Positions 28,221 through 38,010 of a DNA stretch of 64,000 nt are shown here, one piece after another. The stretch is from the NCBI RefSeq assembly GCF_013283195.1, contig NZ_JABEKT010000003.1, positions 124,001 to 188,000 on the forward strand. Direction: 5' to 3'. Numbering within the stretch: the stretch's first letter is position 1; every line of letters starts with the position of its first letter. The position numbers and the translations under genes were made by a program. Under the pieces are notes generated by a model, which saw nothing but the letters and a program-made list of their open reading frames with translations, was not told the origin of the DNA and made no database searches. This DNA comes from Ensifer adhaerens. GTDB taxonomy: Bacteria > Pseudomonadota > Alphaproteobacteria > Rhizobiales > Rhizobiaceae.

Positions 28221-30223
28221 GCGCGCCTCCACATCAGCACGAGAAAATACGGACCGCCGACCAGCGCCGCGAGCAGCCCCGCCGGGATCTGCCAGGGAAA
28301 GATCAGCAGCCGACCCAGCCAGTCCGCCAGCACCATGATCGTGCTGCCGGCAATGGCCGCGGCGACAAGATGTGGCAAGGCGCGGCTGATACCGACGGCA
28401 CGCGCCAGGTGGGGAGCAACCAAGCCGACGAAGCTCAACGGGCCGATCACAATCGTTGCACCGGCCGTCATCAAGGCGCAGGCGACAGCGATACAGCCAC
28501 GGGCCTGGCCGATATTCATTCCGAGCGAGCGCGCGGAACTCTCCCCAAGCGGCAAGACATCAAGCCAGCGCGCGAATAGCGGAGAGGCAAACAGCGAGAC
28601 CGTGGCGATACATGCAGCGGCAATAGCGGTGTCCCATGTCACGCGATAGGTGGAGCCGGACATCCAGGAGAGCAGAAATGTCCGTGACGAGCCGCCGGTG
28701 GCAATGAGCATTTCGCTGAGCGCGGCCACGATCGTTCCGAGCGCCACGCCGGCAAGGATCAACCTTTGCGGCGAAAACTCTGTTGTTCGGCTGACGGCCA
28801 ACATGATGATCAGGCTCAACCCGGCCGAAGCTGTGGTTGCGGCCGTTAGCGAAGCAAGACCGAAGCCGGGCAGCACCACCGTGAGAGCGATTGCGCCGAG
28901 GCTTGCGCCGGAGGATATGCCGAGGATTTCTGGACTTGCGAGCGCGTTGCCCGTCATCCGTTGGATCATCGTTCCGGCCAGACCAAGAAGGGTTCCCGCC
29001 GATAGCGCCGCCAGAACGCGCGCGCCCCGCCATCGCGCAACGAAATCGGCAGCGTCGACCCCCGCGACCGTCCAGCCGCCCATTGTCTTTCCCACAGCAA
29101 GCGCTCCGAGCAAAGCCAACCCAAGGACAGCCAGCCCCATCGAAACTGCCAGCCACGGGCGATCGAGCCTGCGGGCTGCGGCGAACGACACCGCTGGTGG
29201 AGCGGCAGCGTTTCTCAGTCCTGGAAGGAGGACGAGAAGGAGCGGCGCGCCCAACAACGCGGTGGCGACCCCGGTCGGCAGCGTCGTGTTACCGATTGCA
29301 ACCTGCTGCACCAATTGGTCAGCCAGCCAAAGCAGGCTACCTCCAAAGGCAGGCGCCCACAGCAAACGCTCCTTCAGCCGCCTTGCGCCGGCGAGGCTGA
29401 CAAGCGTGGGGACCGCGAGGCCAACAAAGGCGATGACGCCAACGGCTGCGACGACGGAGGCGGACAGCGCCACGGCAACGAGAAGGGCGACTGGCCGAAA
29501 TCCAGCCATTCGCAGCCCGAGAGATTGCGCCCCCTCATCGCCGAGTTCCATCAAGGCCAGCGGACGCGTGAGAAGCAGCGATACGATGAACGCACACACC
29601 AGGCGCGGGGCGAGGAACAGAACCTGCGACCACCCGCTCTGTTCGAGCCGACCGGACTGCCAGACGAACAGTTCGGAGAGATATTCATGATTGTAGAGGA
29701 CCGCGACGCCTGAGATGGCCCCGAGCGTCATGTTGACGACCAGCCCCGCCATCACAAGCGAGAGTGGCGAACTCTGGCCTGAACGGGCTACGGCAAAAAC
29801 CGCGGCGGCCGCAAGCAAGGCGCCTGCAATGGCGACCGTCTCCCGGCCATGATCCAGAAGCCAGGGTTGCCATAGGAGTGCGATGACGAGAGCGAGTTGC
29901 GCGCCCGTCGAGATGCCAAGCGTCGTCGGCTCCGCCAATGGGTTTCGCAGGACCTGCTGCAAGAGGGTCCCGGCGAGCCCGAGCGCGGCGCCCGCCAGGA
30001 TACTGATCGCGATCCGCGGCAGATGGGAATAGACGAACAACAGCGAAGGAACATCCCCTCCGTCCGCTGCCCAAATCGCGTCCGGCCACTCCGCGATCGG
30101 CACCAGACCGGTCAGCAAGCGAACGCTGAACAACAGTGCCAGCCCGGCCATTGATAGAACGAGCAAACCGGGGGAAACGCGCAAAACCCTGTCGTTGCGA
30201 GTTGGAAGGATGTTAACCGGCAT
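28217..30223 (-). CDS. FhuB-type double-length ferric-siderophore permease
   Basis: About 668 residues, two FecCD-like halves fused, as in FhuB. Each half has the family marks (RIAISILAGAALGLAG and NPLAEPTTLGISTGAQLA in the first; RVLAALSAGTLLGLAG and NALASPEILGISSGASLG in the second) and about ten helices. The chosen ATG (30223) overlaps the binding-protein stop by 11 bases; an upstream ATG at 30247 is also possible. The fused form indicates a FhuBCD-like system. Confidence 0.93.
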   Translation of the reverse strand: MPVNILPTRNDRVLRVSPGLLVLSMAGLALLFSVRLLTGLVPIAEWPDAIWAADGGDVPSLLFVYSHLPRIAISILAGAALGLAGTLLQQVLRNPLAEPTTLGISTGAQLALVIALLWQPWLLDHGRETVAIAGALLAAAAVFAVARSGQSSPLSLVMAGLVVNMTLGAISGVAVLYNHEYLSELFVWQSGRLEQSGWSQVLFLAPRLVCAFIVSLLLTRPLALMELGDEGAQSLGLRMAGFRPVALLVAVALSASVVAAVGVIAFVGLAVPTLVSLAGARRLKERLLWAPAFGGSLLWLADQLVQQVAIGNTTLPTGVATALLGAPLLLVLLPGLRNAAAPPAVSFAAARRLDRPWLAVSMGLAVLGLALLGALAVGKTMGGWTVAGVDAADFVARWRGARVLAALSAGTLLGLAGTMIQRMTGNALASPEILGISSGASLGAIALTVVLPGFGLASLTAATTASAGLSLIIMLAVSRTTEFSPQRLILAGVALGTIVAALSEMLIATGGSSRTFLLSWMSGSTYRVTWDTAIAAACIATVSLFASPLFARWLDVLPLGESSARSLGMNIGQARGCIAVACALMTAGATIVIGPLSFVGLVAPHLARAVGISRALPHLVAAAIAGSTIMVLADWLGRLLIFPWQIPAGLLAALVGGPYFLVLMWRRA

Positions 30224-31109
30224 CGGGCTTTTCACGTGCGAATTCATCGACAAGCATCTGTGAGAAACGCACGGCCGTCGGAAGCGCCCCATACATGGCG
30301 ACATCGGGAAACAGCCTGACCTCCCCGGCCTTGACTGCGGGAATGGCGTTCCAAAGCGCGCTTGTCTTCAGGGTTTTCAGGGCGCGCTCCGTCTTCGCTC
30401 CGTCGCCGAGAACGAGCATGCGAGCAGAAGCGATCGCCGCGAGCTTCTCGATGCCGACATAGTCGAAGCCGTTGCTGTTGGTCGGTGCGGCCCATGCGTT
30501 TGCAAGCCCGACATGGGCCACGACATTGCCGGCAAAACTGTTCAATCCGAAGACATTCGCAAAGCGGCCATTGCTGTGGAGGTAGACGCAGAGGACAGGC
30601 GGGTGGCGCGGCGCGGACAAAACAGCCCGGTTGCGGGCGAGCGTCTGTTCCATCGCCGCCAGCAGGCTGCCGTCAGCCAAGCCGGGAAACGCCGTGACGA
30701 CGGTTCGGGCAAAGCCCGCACACCGAGCGAGCTGATCGCGGCGGCCACCATGAAGATCGGTGACGACGACGTTGGAAATTCGGCGCAACTGTGGTTCGAC
30801 CATTTTGGTGTAGCTGCTCGTGTAGATGATCGAGGGGGCAAGGGCATCGATCAACTCGAGGTTCGGCTCCCAGGGCGCACCAAGATCGTGGATAGGAGCC
30901 CGCGCCGCAAAAGCCGGGTTGGCAGAAAGAAAGCGATCGCGCTCAGTGATGGCGATCGGCGCCACCCCAAGCGAAAGCAGCGTTTCCGACGATGCCCAAT
31001 CGAGCGCAACCACGCGAGCAGGAACAGCGTTCGGCTGCGCAGCCACGTCGCCGGCAACCAATGGAATGAGCGACGCTGCCCTTAGCAATGTCCGGCGGGT
31101 TATCGGCAA
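30213..31109 (-). CDS. FhuD-type ferric-siderophore periplasmic binding protein
   Basis: About 298 residues from the TTG at 31109, giving a compact twin-arginine signal (ITRRTLLRAASLIPLVAG). The binding-protein core shows ARVVALDWASSETLLSLGV and APIHDLGAPWEPNLELIDAL, typical of FhuD. The frame is open up to 31187 (overlapping the receptor stop), but that extra part contains a strong hairpin and no signal-like sequence; ATG 31175 is the alternative start. Delivers the siderophore from receptor to permease in the periplasm. Confidence 0.88.
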   Translation of the reverse strand: MPITRRTLLRAASLIPLVAGDVAAQPNAVPARVVALDWASSETLLSLGVAPIAITERDRFLSANPAFAARAPIHDLGAPWEPNLELIDALAPSIIYTSSYTKMVEPQLRRISNVVVTDLHGGRRDQLARCAGFARTVVTAFPGLADGSLLAAMEQTLARNRAVLSAPRHPPVLCVYLHSNGRFANVFGLNSFAGNVVAHVGLANAWAAPTNSNGFDYVGIEKLAAIASARMLVLGDGAKTERALKTLKTSALWNAIPAVKAGEVRLFPDVAMYGALPTAVRFSQMLVDEFAREKPDAG

Positions 31110-31141
31110 GACTGTCGCCCGATCCTTTCTGGAGCACAGAT

Positions 31142-31171
31142 CGGGAGACCCCTTCGCGCAAAGGTCTCCCG
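31142..31171 (-). promoter_or_regulatory. Hairpin between receptor and binding-protein genes
   Basis: Perfect 9-base arms (CGGGAGACC and its complement) with a 12-base loop, just past the receptor stop codon. No T-run follows. It probably protects the receptor mRNA end or attenuates read-through, keeping the receptor more abundant than the downstream inner-membrane parts. Confidence 0.5.
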
Positions 31172-31180
31172 GCATCTTTC

Positions 31181-33679
31181 TCACCACTTGTATTTCAAGG
31201 TCCCCAGCACCGTGCGCCCTTCTCCCATATTGCAGGCGAGGGTGAAGAAGCAGCTCGCGACATAGGACTTGTCGAATAGGTTGGTGACGTTCAGGTTGGC
31301 ACTGAGGCCATTAAGCTCTGGATTGCGCTTGCCGAAATCATAGCTGAGCGCCGCATCGAAGAGCGTGTAGGAAGGTACCTTGAAGGTGTTGAGCGCATCG
31401 CCCCATGACGCGCCGGTGTAACGCACGCCGCCGGCGACCCCCACTCCTTCGAGCGGGCCAGCCTCCACCTGGTAGTCCAACCACAGGGACGCCATATGCC
31501 CGGGCACGCGAATGAGCTGTTTGCCCTCGGTCGCATAGCTCCCTTCAGCCGTCGCCTTGGTGACTTCCGAGTTGAGGTAGGTATAGGCGCCGATGAGGCT
31601 CAGGCCATCGGTCAACTCGGCAACGGCTTCGAACTCCAGACCGCGTGACCTGACTTCACCGATCTGTGCCGATTTGGTGATATCGGCCGGATCGGCAGTC
31701 GTGACGTTGACCCGCGTGAGATCGAAGGCCGAGACGGTGAAGAAGCCGTCCCAACCCTCCGGCTGGAACTTCACGCCAACCTCGTACTGCCTGCTCTTTT
31801 CCGGTTCGAACGCCTTGCCGAAACGATCCTCGCCGACGACCGGATTGAAAGATTCCGAGTAGCTGACATAGGGTGCGATGCCGCTGTCGAAGACATATGT
31901 CAGACCGGCGCGTCCGGTTAAAGCGGACCAATCGCTGTCCTGCAGGGCCGTTGCCGTCTTGGGATTGGTCGGTATACCCGGATCGCCGTTCCACAGATCA
32001 TCCACCTTTGCCGAAACCCAGTCGTGCCGAAGGCCAAGGGTCAGTCGCCAGTTTTCGTACTCGATCTGATCCTGCGCGTAGAGACCGAACTGGTTTGTCG
32101 TGGTCTCGGCGTCGACCCAGGTGTTCCATCTCGAGAAGTCGATGGGGCTTCCGTAGGTCGGCGCAAAAATGTTCTCGATCCGAGGGCCTGTTCCCCATTT
32201 CTCGTCACGCGTCGCCCGGCTCCAGGCATAGTCGAAGCCGAAAAGGACATCATGGCCAATCGCACCGGTCTCGAACTTGCCGTTCAGTTGGTTGTCGATG
32301 CCGACTGTGTCGCCGAAGGCATGCCGGAGCTGCCAGTTTCTCGCGATGGCGGTGTTGCCTCCCGTCTGTGGGCTGAACAGCAGGCCGCTGTTGCGCGCGA
32401 GATAGTTCTCCTGGTTCTCGAAGTTGGAATAGCGGACGTTCTGCTTGAAGCTCCAATCAGCATTGAACTCGTGGAAGAACTCGTAGCCGAAATTGATCTG
32501 CTCCTGCGTTTCCCGGTCAAAATCCGGTTCCCCCAGGAAGCGTTCCATCGGCATCCGACCATAGGGGCTGGTGCCGTTGACCGCCGCCCACGGGTAATTG
32601 GTAACGGCAAGCGCATTGTTTTTCTGATAAGAGCCAAGCACCGTGAGATACGTCCCCTCGTCCGGCTTCAGCGTGACGCTGGGAGCGAGCAGCAGGCGAT
32701 CGTCATCCGTGTATTCGACGTTGCCGTCGGCGAGGCGACCTAGTCCGACGAAACGTCCGAGGATTGCACCTTCGGCATCAAGCGGGCCGCTGACGTCAAA
32801 GGCTGCCTGCCTGTGGCTCTGAGTACCGAGCGAAAGCTGAGCCTCACCGCGCGCGTCTTCCGTTGGACGCTTGGAGATCATATTGATCATGCCGCCAGGC
32901 TGGTTCTGGCCATAAAGCACTGAGACCGGACCTTTGAGGACCTCCACGCGCTCCAAACCGTAAGGCTCGGCCGCCATGATACCGAAGTAGCTGAACGGCG
33001 TGTTGCGAAGGCCGTCAAGATAGGTATTGGCGAACTGGCCTCGGATAAAGATGTTGTCGGCCGCGACCACGGCGCCGCCATAATCCGAGCGCACGCCTGC
33101 GCTGTAGCGCAACGTCTCGTCCAGCCTGTTTGCGGCCTGCCGATCGATGCGATCGCGCGTGATGACCGAAATCGACTGCGGCGTTTCGAGCAAGGGCGTA
33201 TCTGTCTTCGTGCCCGTCGATCCGCGGGTGGCAACAAAGCCGTCAACCGGACCCCATGGATTTTGACCGGTCACGCTGATCGTCTGCAACGCCGTCGCCC
33301 CGTCAACGGTAACGCCGCCGCCAACGGCGCCTGGCTCGGAGATCGCAACGGTCCGCGGATTAGTGAAGGTGTAAGTCAATCCCGAGCCGGCGAGGATCTT
33401 TGCAATCGCCACCTCGGGCGTTGCGCGACCGACAATGCCGGAGGTGTGTTTGGCCGAAGCGATAGACGGCACATAGGTGACCTGAATGCCGGCCTGCCGA
33501 CCGAACCTGGCGAGCGCGTCACCGAGCGGCCCGGCCGCGATCGAAAAACTGGCCTCGGTCGACTGCGCCTGTGCCGGCAGCGGCGCCACCGCAGTGCCGC
33601 CGGCCACTGCCGTCGACATCAATAACGCAGCGGCAAACGCTCTGCCTGCCCGCTTGTTGTTCTTGCCCAAACGCCCCAT
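31181..33679 (-). CDS. TonB-dependent siderophore receptor with STN signalling domain
   Basis: 832 residues from MGRLGKNNK, which has an AGAGGG ribosome site and gives a signal peptide ending QAQS. After it comes an STN (secretin/TonB N-terminal) domain (FSIAAGPLGDALARFGRQAGIQVTY), then a TonB-box/plug (ETPQSISVITRDRIDRQ, IFIRGQ, VLKGPVSVLYGQNQPGGMINM) typical of FhuA-like hydroxamate receptors, and a barrel ending in LGTLKYKW. The STN domain implies that ligand binding is signalled to the FecR-like protein encoded upstream. The C-terminal region has a cysteine pair (SCFFTLACN). Confidence 0.95.
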   Translation of the reverse strand: MGRLGKNNKRAGRAFAAALLMSTAVAGGTAVAPLPAQAQSTEASFSIAAGPLGDALARFGRQAGIQVTYVPSIASAKHTSGIVGRATPEVAIAKILAGSGLTYTFTNPRTVAISEPGAVGGGVTVDGATALQTISVTGQNPWGPVDGFVATRGSTGTKTDTPLLETPQSISVITRDRIDRQAANRLDETLRYSAGVRSDYGGAVVAADNIFIRGQFANTYLDGLRNTPFSYFGIMAAEPYGLERVEVLKGPVSVLYGQNQPGGMINMISKRPTEDARGEAQLSLGTQSHRQAAFDVSGPLDAEGAILGRFVGLGRLADGNVEYTDDDRLLLAPSVTLKPDEGTYLTVLGSYQKNNALAVTNYPWAAVNGTSPYGRMPMERFLGEPDFDRETQEQINFGYEFFHEFNADWSFKQNVRYSNFENQENYLARNSGLLFSPQTGGNTAIARNWQLRHAFGDTVGIDNQLNGKFETGAIGHDVLFGFDYAWSRATRDEKWGTGPRIENIFAPTYGSPIDFSRWNTWVDAETTTNQFGLYAQDQIEYENWRLTLGLRHDWVSAKVDDLWNGDPGIPTNPKTATALQDSDWSALTGRAGLTYVFDSGIAPYVSYSESFNPVVGEDRFGKAFEPEKSRQYEVGVKFQPEGWDGFFTVSAFDLTRVNVTTADPADITKSAQIGEVRSRGLEFEAVAELTDGLSLIGAYTYLNSEVTKATAEGSYATEGKQLIRVPGHMASLWLDYQVEAGPLEGVGVAGGVRYTGASWGDALNTFKVPSYTLFDAALSYDFGKRNPELNGLSANLNVTNLFDKSYVASCFFTLACNMGEGRTVLGTLKYKW

Positions 33680-33800
33680 TTTCTGCCCTCTTCTCACTAC
33701 GCTTTCGCTCAGAAGGCCGAGCATTCGAACGACGTGCCGGCACCCTCTGATAGGGAAAACGGCGGCCACCAGAAAATTTTCACTTTTTTCTCAAGTTTTT

Positions 33801-34763
33801 TTAAAACGGTGAGATGACCGTCAGGTAGGGGGTAACGCTGCGTACCCTGCCGCCGTGAGGCTGGACAACGGCTTCGAGCGCCAACACAGGATCGCGCAGA
33901 TCGTAGACACCGCTGACGAGACGTCTGCCAAACGAAGGGCTGGTTATCACGACCTCGCCCTTCTTCCATCGTGCGATGCGTGCGACGACGGCCGCGACAG
34001 TCTCGCGCTCGACGACGACCATCCCGTGCCGCCAGCTGGCAATCTGGCTTCGATCCTTCTTGCCGATCGATACGGACTGATCGCCTTCGGCAAAGGTCAG
34101 CCACTCGCCTTGCGCCAGATACGCAGGCGCGATTGCGTTGTCCGGCGGCAGATCCACGCCCACGAGGCCGTGGTCAACAGCTATGGTCAGACAGTCCGCA
34201 TCGCTGCTCACATCGAACGCCGTACCGAGCGCAGTGGCTGTCACGCCTGCCGAGGTGACGCGAAACGGCCTTGTTTCGTCCGGCGCTACCTCGAAAAATG
34301 CCATGCCCTGAAGCAGTTCGATCTCTCGCCGCTGCGCTGTAACCGTCAGGGTGATAGCACTGTTCGGTCCAAGTGTGGCGAAACTGCCGTCAGGCAATTC
34401 GAGGCGACGGATCTCGCCGGTCGCGGTCATCGCGTCGGCCCTCGCTTGAAGGATAAGGCGTGGGCCGGAAGAGGCTGCAGCGACAAGTCCGGCGGCGCCA
34501 ACGAAGCTGCCGACCATCAGCACGCGCCGGGAAATCGAGAAGGCGGCCTTGCGATCGGCCCTTCGTCGATCCGTGAGAATCTTGCCGGTCATGCCGTGGA
34601 TTTCCAGAGCTTCCGACCACGCCTTCTCCTGTGCGGGGCCGCGCGACAGCCAACGACGCGCAACGTCGAGGGCAACCGGGTTTTCCGGGTCGCTCTGAAT
34701 GCGGATCAGGAGATCCACCGCCTCATCGAAAAGCCTGTCCTCTTCGGACACGTCATCCTCCAT
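33801..34763 (-). CDS. FecR-family transmembrane sigma-factor regulator
   Basis: 320 residues. N-terminal cytoplasmic anti-sigma domain (DUF4880-type: FDEAVDLLIRIQSDPENPVALDVARRWLSRGPAQEKAW), one membrane helix (about 85-105), then the periplasmic FecR domain (TGEIRRLELPDGSFATLGPNSAI and FEVAPDETRPFRVTSAGVTATALGTAFDV). It receives the signal from the STN domain of the receptor and controls the FecI-type sigma factor encoded 96 bases upstream. Confidence 0.95.
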   Translation of the reverse strand: MEDDVSEEDRLFDEAVDLLIRIQSDPENPVALDVARRWLSRGPAQEKAWSEALEIHGMTGKILTDRRRADRKAAFSISRRVLMVGSFVGAAGLVAAASSGPRLILQARADAMTATGEIRRLELPDGSFATLGPNSAITLTVTAQRREIELLQGMAFFEVAPDETRPFRVTSAGVTATALGTAFDVSSDADCLTIAVDHGLVGVDLPPDNAIAPAYLAQGEWLTFAEGDQSVSIGKKDRSQIASWRHGMVVVERETVAAVVARIARWKKGEVVITSPSFGRRLVSGVYDLRDPVLALEAVVQPHGGRVRSVTPYLTVISPF

Positions 34764-34859
34764 TTGCGTGCCTCCATCACCGCATCGGGTCGCCCTTGTA
34801 CCGCGCCCATATACGAAAACGCGGCAGCGTGAAGGATTTTCACAGTGCCGCCGGGAATT

Positions 34860-35357
34860 CTATAGATCCTGCAGCCTGATACGCACATGCCGGTAGGCAT
34901 CCCGGATCAGTGCCCATGTGCGCGTGGTTGAAAGACCGATCTTTTCAGCGACTTCAGCGATCGTCAGATCTTCCAGCCGGTAGAGTTCGAAAGCCCGCCG
35001 AGTGCGCTCGGGCAGTTCGGCAAGAGCCGCATCGGAAAGCGCCAGTCGCTGCTTGTCGTAGAGCGCTGCTTCCGCCGATGGCCTGGGATCGGCAATCGCC
35101 GTGAACTCCGCATCGGGAATGTGATCGACCGGTGCAGCCTGCTCGCGGCGATGGTAATCGATCGCCAGATTGCGGGATATCTTGAACAGATACGCTCTGG
35201 GATTGTTCTGATTGCCCTTGGGGTTTGCGCCCATCAGCCGTACGAACGTGTCCTGCGTCAGGTCTGCCGCCGTCTCTTCCGACAGTCCGCGCCGGCGCAA
35301 GGAACCCGCGAGTTCCCGTGCATGCCGCCGGAAAAGATTATGAATATCCCAGGCCAA
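34860..35357 (-). CDS. FecI-type ECF sigma factor
   Basis: 165 residues with region 2 (ETAADLTQDTFVRLM, and RAYLFKISRNLAIDYHRR) and region 4 (ALAELPERTRRAFELYRLEDLTIAEVAEKIGLSTTRTWALIRDAYRHVR). It is the smallest class of sigma-70 proteins, used for iron-starvation cell-surface signalling. Partner genes fecR-like and receptor follow in the order expected. Confidence 0.95.
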   Translation of the reverse strand: MAWDIHNLFRRHARELAGSLRRRGLSEETAADLTQDTFVRLMGANPKGNQNNPRAYLFKISRNLAIDYHRREQAAPVDHIPDAEFTAIADPRPSAEAALYDKQRLALSDAALAELPERTRRAFELYRLEDLTIAEVAEKIGLSTTRTWALIRDAYRHVRIRLQDL

Positions 35358-35868
35358 TTAGAAACGTCCCCGTGAGGCGAAACCGCACGTCGGCTCGGGG
35401 TTGCGGCTGCACGAAGTCGCAGAGCCGTCGCACTGCCGTTCGGGCATCGGTTTTGGCTGCGTGTAAGAATGCATTTGCAGAGACCTGGGCATCGATCATC
35501 ACATTTCGAACTGGCCCTTCTTAAGCCAGAAGCCGAATTACCTAGCAAGAACCATTAGTTACCGCGCGGTTTCGCCAGGAGATACCCGATCGATTAAAAC
35601 ATGTGTCTTTTTGTCATGTTTATCAACTCGATAGCCATCCGACCTGGTTTTTCGGACGGTGAGCACTCCTGGGGGTCACAGTCTTTTTCTAGAATCGCGT
35701 GTCATTAACGCAACATTGACGGAGGACCGAGCCACCAGACGAACACGAAACGGCAAGGCAACGAGCTATGCCTCCACCGGTTAACGAGGTCATGCTGATG
35801 CCGCGTCGGGTTATCCTCTGCGCACTTGTCCCTCCATTCTGCTCTTTCCGCACCCGTCGCCACGTGTA
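35358..35868. other. Region upstream of the ECF sigma gene, no gene seen
   Basis: About 510 bases without a credible coding frame. It should contain the promoter of the FecI-type gene, probably iron-regulated, but I could not identify a convincing RirA or Fur operator by eye. Lower GC around 35520-35700. Confidence 0.4.
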
Positions 35869-36143
35869 AAAAAGTGAAGTGAACCTTGCCAGCCGCCGAG
35901 CGCAGCATCTCGGCCGACAGGTCGACATCGCCGAGGATCCTGACACAGCGGTCGTAGTAGACCGCCCCTGCCCTTGTCAGTTCCACCCGCGGGGTCGAGC
36001 GATGGAACAGCTGCACGCCGCGTTCCTTCTCCGGCGACTGGATCTGACAGGCCGGCTGGGCGATATGCCCCCCGTGCCGCGGCGCGACCGAAATGCGGCT
36101 CCTCGGCAACCGCCACGAAATAGCTCAGCTGGCGAAGTTCCAT
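35869..36143 (-). pseudogene. Frameshifted LysR-family regulator, N-terminal half
   Basis: Minus-strand sequence starts MELRQLSYFVAVAEEPHFGR, the classic LysR beginning. The frame then shifts, and another frame continues with KERGVQLFHRSTPRVELTRAG and YYDRCVRILGDVDLSAEML, the end of the helix-turn-helix and the linker helix. The effector domain is missing. A related N-terminal fragment is found at 59946. Confidence 0.75.
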
Positions 36144-36303
36144 ACCGTTCTTCGTCTTCCGAAGAGACACGCGCGTGCAGGCAAGCAGGACGAAATACGC
36201 CCAGCGAACAAAGCGGAATCATTGATGCTAATATCGATGCAGTGTGTCCACCTAGCGTCCAGGTATTTTGCCAATACCCCGTATTGAAATATTCAGCGTC
36301 CCC

Positions 36304-38010
36304 TCACCGAACGCCCTGCGGCTGGGCCTCCAACATCGGAACGGCGTCGAGGAGCATCTGCGTATAGGAATGCTGGGGCGCGGTGAAGATTCGGGTCGCG
36401 GTCCCCTGTTCCACGATCTCCCCATGACGCATCACCACGACGCGGTCGCACAGATGGTGGACGACGGACAGATCATGGCTGATGAATAGAAGTGTGATGT
36501 TGAGTTTTTGGCGCAGCTCCATCAACAGATTGATGACCTGTGCCTGGATCGACACATCGAGGGAGGCGACGGGTTCGTCGCAGATAATGACCTCGGGCTG
36601 CATTGCGAGCGCCCGGGCGATTGCTATGCGCTGACGTTGACCGCCCGAGAACTGGTGCGGATAGCGATCCGCCATCGCCGGATCGAAGGCGACGGCGCGC
36701 AGCCACCTGTTGACGTAGTCGCGGGCACCGCTGCGTGTGCAGAAACCGTGCGCGATGGGCCCATCGGCCAACGACTGGAAGATCGTACGGCGAGGATCCA
36801 GCGAGGCGAAAGGATCCTGGAAGATCATCTGCACGTGGGTGCCGAGCTTGCCCGTCGCCGAGCGCACGGGCTTGCCACCGATGCTGATCGTCCCTGACGT
36901 CGGCGCATAGATGCCGCACAATATGCGTCCGAGCGTCGATTTGCCGGATCCGGATTCCCCGACCAGGCCGAGGATCTCGCCGCGGGAGATGGTGAGGTCT
37001 GCGGATATCACCGCATGGACCGGACGGAGGTCTCGCGCCAGCCCCCAGCGCATGGCGAGTGCCCGCAGGTAGCCAATGGGTGGGGCAAAGACCTTTCCGA
37101 CCGCCTCCGCCCGCAAGAAGGCGGTATCGGCTGCAGCACCGATGGCAGCGCCGCCAAGCCCGCTCAAATCCATCGGGCCGGCTGCCTCGGTCGCAGCGGA
37201 CGCCAGCGGCTCGCCGGGCTTCGAACGTGACGGCAACGCGTCCAGCAAACCTTGCGTATAGGGATGCTGCGGATTGTGCAGGACCTGCCGCGCGGGGCCC
37301 TGCTCGACGATCTTGCCGCGCCGCATGACCGCTATGGTGTCGGCAATCGTGGAGACGGTGGCCAGGTCGTGGCTGACCCAGATCAGGGATATTCCGATCT
37401 CGGCGACCAGCGCTTTCACCATGCGCAAAATCTCGGCCTGCACCGAGACATCGAGCGCGGTGGTCGGCTCGTCGGCAATCACAAGCTGCGGACGATGGAG
37501 AAGAGCGATGGCAATGGCGACCCGCTGCCGCATGCCGCCGGAGAACTCGTGCGGGTACTGGTCCACCTTGCTTTCCGGATCGACGATCTTGACCCTCGCC
37601 AGCGCCTCGACCGCGCGGCGGCGTATGTCGGCGTCCGATACCTTCTCGTGTGCACGAAGTGCCATGCCGATCTGATCGATGATCCTGACCACCGGGTTCA
37701 GCGTCATCATCGGGTCCTGGAACACCATGGAGATGTCCTTGCCCCGGATCTTGCGCAGCGCCTTTTCATGGAGGCCGACCAGTTCGCGTCCGTTGAAGCG
37801 GATGGAACTGCCCGGCTGGATGCGGCCGGTCTCGTCCAGCAGGCCGATCAGAGAGAAGCCGGTGATCGACTTGCCCGAACCGCTTTCGCCAACCAGCCCC
37901 ATGACTTCGCCACGCTTCAGCGTGAAGGAGATGTCATCCACCGACTTGACGGTGCCTTTTTCGGTCTCGAAATAGGTCCGCAGATTGCGGACATCCAGAA
38001 GATCATTCAT
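36304..38010 (-). CDS. Fused dipeptide/oligopeptide ABC transporter ATP-binding protein (DppD-DppF)
   Basis: 568 residues with two complete ABC domains. The first has Walker [10 protein letters not shown] (near residue 40), signature [15 protein letters not shown] and [12 protein letters not shown]; the second has Walker [10 protein letters not shown] (about 358), [15 protein letters not shown] and [12 protein letters not shown]. Both have the oligopeptide-transporter C-terminal motif ([30 protein letters not shown]). Works with the two permeases just upstream; overlaps the DppC-like gene by 4 bases. Confidence 0.95.
   Translation of the reverse strand: MNDLLDVRNLRTYFETEKGTVKSVDDISFTLKRGEVMGLVGESGSGKSITGFSLIGLLDETGRIQPGSSIRFNGRELVGLHEKALRKIRGKDISMVFQDPMMTLNPVVRIIDQIGMALRAHEKVSDADIRRRAVEALARVKIVDPESKVDQYPHEFSGGMRQRVAIAIALLHRPQLVIADEPTTALDVSVQAEILRMVKALVAEIGISLIWVSHDLATVSTIADTIAVMRRGKIVEQGPARQVLHNPQHPYTQGLLDALPSRSKPGEPLASAATEAAGPMDLSGLGGAAIGAAADTAFLRAEAVGKVFAPPIGYLRALAMRWGLARDLRPVHAVISADLTISRGEILGLVGESGSGKSTLGRILCGIYAPTSGTISIGGKPVRSATGKLGTHVQMIFQDPFASLDPRRTIFQSLADGPIAHGFCTRSGARDYVNRWLRAVAFDPAMADRYPHQFSGGQRQRIAIARALAMQPEVIICDEPVASLDVSIQAQVINLLMELRQKLNITLLFISHDLSVVHHLCDRVVVMRHGEIVEQGTATRIFTAPQHSYTQMLLDAVPMLEAQPQGVR

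Noticed and set aside
36272-36286. Small hairpin CAATAC-CCC-GTATTG after the fused ATPase gene
   Set aside because: Only six pairs and no T-run; too weak to call a terminator.
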